Assembly: GCA_035582835.1 (NCBI GenBank)
Contig: JAYKAV010000478.1
Coordinates: 564,839-628,838, forward strand
Direction: 5' to 3'
DNA from: Phoebastria nigripes
Taxonomy: Eukaryota > Chordata > Aves > Procellariiformes > Diomedeidae
Length of the DNA stretch: 64,000 bases
A program made the position numbers and the translations under genes. This document shows, in pieces, positions 59,560 to 64,000 of the stretch (its first letter is position 1; each line of letters begins with the position of its first letter). The notes below the pieces were generated by a model. The model had not been told where the DNA came from, made no database searches, and saw nothing but the letters and a program-made list of their open reading frames with translations.

Positions 59560-62500
59560 AGAGGCTGTAAGAAGCACAATTTGCTTTCAGTTTCTGTAGA
59601 CACGTAATAAGAGTGTTATGCGTTGCATATTAATACATCTATGTTTTGTTACAATGTTCTCTGAAACTGCACAGCTCTTTCTCTGATTCAAAAAATAGCT
59701 TGTGAAGACTGGCCACTGGAAGCTGGGAGGTTGTTTTTACACCCTGTATTGTTGTTTGTTGGTGTTTGTTCTCTCTGCATTTCTGCTCACATCTGTATAA
59801 AATGGAGATACAATCAAAACAAGCCGAGTCTAAAGGAGTAGACATAAAGTCACAAAAAAGGAGTAGCTGTTTGATTTCCTGTTTGCTAGACTAAAATCCT
59901 AAAAATCTTGTGGGAAATGAAAAACCTAATGAGTATGGAAATGGAAGGATTCCATCAGTTTACTGATGGGCAGATACAAGGCTGACTTTGAAGAGATGTT
60001 ANTGAAGTGAATTATCTGCTTAAGGTCCAAGGATTCTTGTACGCGAGGTCTGCTGCGCAGTCGCGCGAGAGGTAAGAAAGAGGGATTGGTTGGCATTTAC
60101 GTTTGCAGAGTTAACATTTACCAAATTGTGTCTGATGTTCTGCATCACTTGTTTTTGTCATGTGGAATGGGAAATACTGCCAGCCGTAGTTACCACTGTA
60201 GGTCAATCCTGCAAACTGTCTTCTTTTGATGGTTCTTTAATATTTCTTAGTCTAGTAAAGGTCTGGATTTCTATTTAAATCCAATGTATTCCAATATAAT
60301 TGATGTCTTTTTTTTTTTTTGTCAAAAGGTAATGGCTCATCTCTTTTGAATGGCTGATTGCTGATTCAGTCCCTGTTTTCAGCCATAGTGTCACCCATGT
60401 ACCGAGATAAGTCAGCTATTTTCAGTCTTTGCACCACACAAACACCAGGTACAGTTGAACCATGAGTGCTGTACATGGTAAGACTTTTCCCTTTCCAGCT
60501 TGAAGATGGGTGTTAACAGAATGATAATGAGCTATTCTTAGCTAATTGTGTTCTAATGAAGCAGAATGCTTTCCAACTACAACAGTGGACCTCCAAATCC
60601 TTCCAGTCTTACTCATGTAGTGTGAGGGATTTTTTTCTTGAGGCGTAAGACTAACCCTCTGTCATGAGGCATAGCAAGTTAGCGAGTGGGAAAGGATCCA
60701 GAGATGTTAGAAATTCTGCCCTAATTTATCCAGGCCTTTGTGCTGTTGCTGTGATAAGCACAAACTGAAAAAAAAAGTTTCCAAAAATGGCTTGACACGT
60801 GTAGATACTCTGTGAACTCCATTCCAGAAGCTGATATAAATGTAATGGAAGGTGAGATCATGTCATTTACAAAGAGGCTTTTACAAATCATCACCATTTG
60901 CTGGGTAAGTATTGCTCTTGAGAGTTTTTTCATGTTACAGTTCATGATTTTAATGCTTCGCTTCACTTGGTCTGAGATCTTTTGGGGATTTACACACTTC
61001 TTCCTGGACTTGGGTGCTGTTTGCTTCGGGCTTTGAAGGAATTTTAAAGGGTCTCCTGGTGTAAGGTAATTCAGGTTTGACTGCATGGTTGCAGGGAAAG
61101 GTGCAGATGTTCCTCATCGCTGAAAGGATCAGTGGTGTGCCATGAAACCTTCTTAGTCTATCTGAAACCTGGAAGAACACTTTGGTAGTGTTTGCTGTCT
61201 GGACATCAGGCCTTTTGCAGAAACCAAAAGGAAGTTCTCTGTTAATTGTATTTAATTTTGCACTGGGAATTAGAAAAATAAAAATTGAAACTAAAAATGA
61301 AAGCAAATTTAGGAAATTTATTTAGGAACTTCATCTGGTGAAAAGATTTCCAAATAGCCGCTTTGTGAAAATGATTATTAAACCTATACATTCAGCAGTT
61401 GTAAAGCAATAACATGACTCAATCAATGACAGTTTTAAGTAGTGCTCTTTATCAGTTCATTCACCTTGTAATTAATGATAAGCAAAGCAAGATAATTTAA
61501 AAAAAAAAAAAAAGGGGGAAATGAACAAATTCAGCCATTGGTTTTATTAGTGAGTGTCAGTGGCTTCTCTGGAATCTAATCAATAGTGAGTGAAAGTGTG
61601 AAACAATTGCTGCCAGCCCTCCAAAGTGTAACCTGTACCAATCAGCTGGGGTTTCCCTATGGATTTTGTTTCTCTATGGCTGTACTGACCTTAGTTTTAC
61701 ATGTAAAGCTGTATATGAAATGCCGTGTGTATGAATGAATGGGAATATTTCTTGCCATGGAGGATTAAACATCTTGGTCCTATCCAGCTTTCTTTAGAGC
61801 CGAGGAGCGATGCTGAGCTCTCAGCTTTGTAGCATTTCTCTGCTTTGAAATGCTCTACTCTTAAATTCTAGTATCTCATCTGATGTCATTTCTGATGTAT
61901 TTAATAACTGAGTTTCCTTCTGTTTTACCTTGGTGGAGTCAGTCTGGGTGCAGTTCTGTAATGTTGGATACTGCTGGTAAATGGTTGGTTTATTGCATTC
62001 TAAAAGCCTTTTCCTGTGGGTTTTAGAAGAAAATAACAATTCACGGCAACATGAATGAATGTTCCAGAATACCAGCTACTAGAACTAATGGTTAAACATT
62101 CCTATATTAAAGCTGTTAACAAATTTATGTGATAAAATTATTCTGCTTCCTTACGTGAAAAAGAATCTTCCGGTCACGGGCACATCAACAAGAATTAAAA
62201 TGATTTTTCTATTTAAAATAATGTCATATTTTTGAATTATGCTTCCATTTCACCTGCNAGCGTTGGGATCAGTCATGTCACAGCCTTGCTTTGTAAAGCA
62301 TACGGGAAAAGATCGAACACCAGGAACTTCATGCAGCTCAAACTTTAAAAACCGAAACTGTTCCTGTTTGTCAATCTCCAGGGACTTTGGTATTCTTGCA
62401 GGGATCCTCTGAAGAGCGTGAGATATTTTAAACCCCACAAATAGGACAGCATGAATTGGTTGCAGGGCAGACCCTAATGCTGGTGGCTGTTCTGCCACCG

Positions 62501-63644
62501 CCCCTGGCCTGCCTGTGCCCATAGCACTCAGGTGGAACTGTAATGCCATCAGAAGTCAAATACATTTTTGCATTAATCGCAAAAATGATGCTTAATACAT
62601 TTTTGCGTTGTTGGGGACCAGAACTTTGCTGGACAAGTGCTATTTTTCATTCCTTTCCCATTTCTGAAGTACCCTTCCTTATCGAGTGAAGTGCCAGAGA
62701 AGGAAAAAGAAAATCCTTCCCTCTCCTTGACTGCCTAAAGAGGCAATCGTACAGTCCTAAAGATAACCAAGGAATCCGAAACAGAAGTCTTGGTGCAATT
62801 CAGGCCCTCCCTCGGTGGGAGTTTTGCCATGAATTTCAATGAGTTCAGGACTTCGTCTGATGTGTTGGCCAAGTGCTGAAGTTGAGTTGTTCCTGGGCGC
62901 TTGTGCCAGCTGCCTCTTGTTCTGTTTCCCAGAATAACCACTTCAGTAAGGTATTTACCACTTACGGATATGGAATAGGTCCTGGAGTCAGCACTTCATG
63001 TTACAGAGGAGCTGTCATTTAAAAACACACAGCAAATGCTTCCCTGAAACTTTTTGTGTGGGTTATTTTTAGTTGGTTGTTTAAGATTGATGATGACCCT
63101 CTAAGAAAAAGGCAAATTTAAACATGCCACTAGGGAACATCTGCCGTCTTGGAAGTAATGAATGTTTGGCCATTCTTATTTACTATCTAACTGCTAACGT
63201 TATAACTGGTAGGTGCGTATGATCAATTCATTTTTAGCAAATGAAATGTCTAGAAGATAATTCAGCCTTGGAAGAGATGGGGTTATGCTTGCTTAAGTCC
63301 AAGTAGAGCTGACTGTGTATCCTCCAGCTGAACTTGTCCCATGGTCACGAGGCCAATTAACAGAATATCACAGGACCCCTTGAGGCTACAGCAGAGGGGA
63401 TTTCCCCTTTGGAAACAAAGGCTGAACGTCCCGATTAATTTGCTTCGGTAAAACCTATTCAAGCTGAAATTTATGTGGATACTTAACATGCTTTGCAAGA
63501 TCGGGGCTTCAGGGTAGACTTTGCTGTTTAGGTTTATTCTCTTCCAGAATTATTCTTTTTACAGCAGTTTGCTCTCTAAATGATGGAAAGTTGCTTCTGT
63601 CCTATTGCCTTCCACCTCCTTCCCCCCAAATTACTGTTTTGCAG
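59560..63644. other. Spacer between the golgin and actin genes
   Basis: About 4 kb of mostly AT-rich sequence. The actin promoter and its untranslated first exon are expected in or near this stretch, but I could not find a clear CArG box (CC, six A/T, GG) or a well-placed TATA box. It has a small CpG cluster at 60041-60070 and a 15-base A run near 61499-61513. No gene is supported. Confidence 0.5.
60041..60070. promoter_or_regulatory. Isolated CpG cluster with palindromes
   Basis: ACGCGAGG, then TGCGCA at 60054-60059 and TCGCGCGA at 60061-60068, in AT-rich surroundings. It resembles joined NRF1-type half sites with altered spacing. Function is unknown; listed as a possible element only. Confidence 0.25.

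Positions 63645-64000
<356 letters not shown>

Overview
The window looks like a nuclear chromosome segment from a bird. CR1 retrotransposon fragments with ATTCTATG-type 3' ends are the main interspersed repeats, spacers are compact, and the genes are split into spliced exons. A crocodilian or turtle cannot be excluded from CR1 alone. Scattered single N bases and one 55-base N run (13339-13393) show that this is a draft assembly.

Layout, all genes on the + strand. (1) 1103-3681: three coding exons of a small GPI-anchored Ly6/uPAR protein of the CD59 type. (2) About 4.7-12.8 kb: spacer with CR1 fragments, including one CR1 apparently inserted inside another; no gene could be supported. (3) 12.8-13.3 kb: a CpG island with a probable non-coding first exon. 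It serves a very large gene running to about 59.1 kb, which encodes a giantin/GOLGB1-family golgin. I trace 29 coding exons with matching phases, adding up to about 4,889 residues. One exon of 10,890 bp (37286-48175) carries three quarters of the protein. The last exon ends in a C-terminal transmembrane anchor. (4) 59.1-63.6 kb: spacer. (5) 63645-63791: first coding exon of a muscle-type actin, which ends at the classical Gln41 intron; the rest lies beyond the window.

The three genes do not form a pathway. One encodes a surface protein of the complement-regulator family, one a Golgi tether and one a cytoskeletal protein. The points most worth attention are: the size of the golgin and of its giant exon; the neighbours, which differ from those I remember for mammalian GOLGB1 (HCLS1, IQCB1) and raise the question of orthologue versus lost paralogue; and the actin N-terminus, which mixes sarcomeric-type and smooth-muscle-type residues. 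I did not find evidence of a wholly new kind of system. Protein comparisons are from memory, without database searches.
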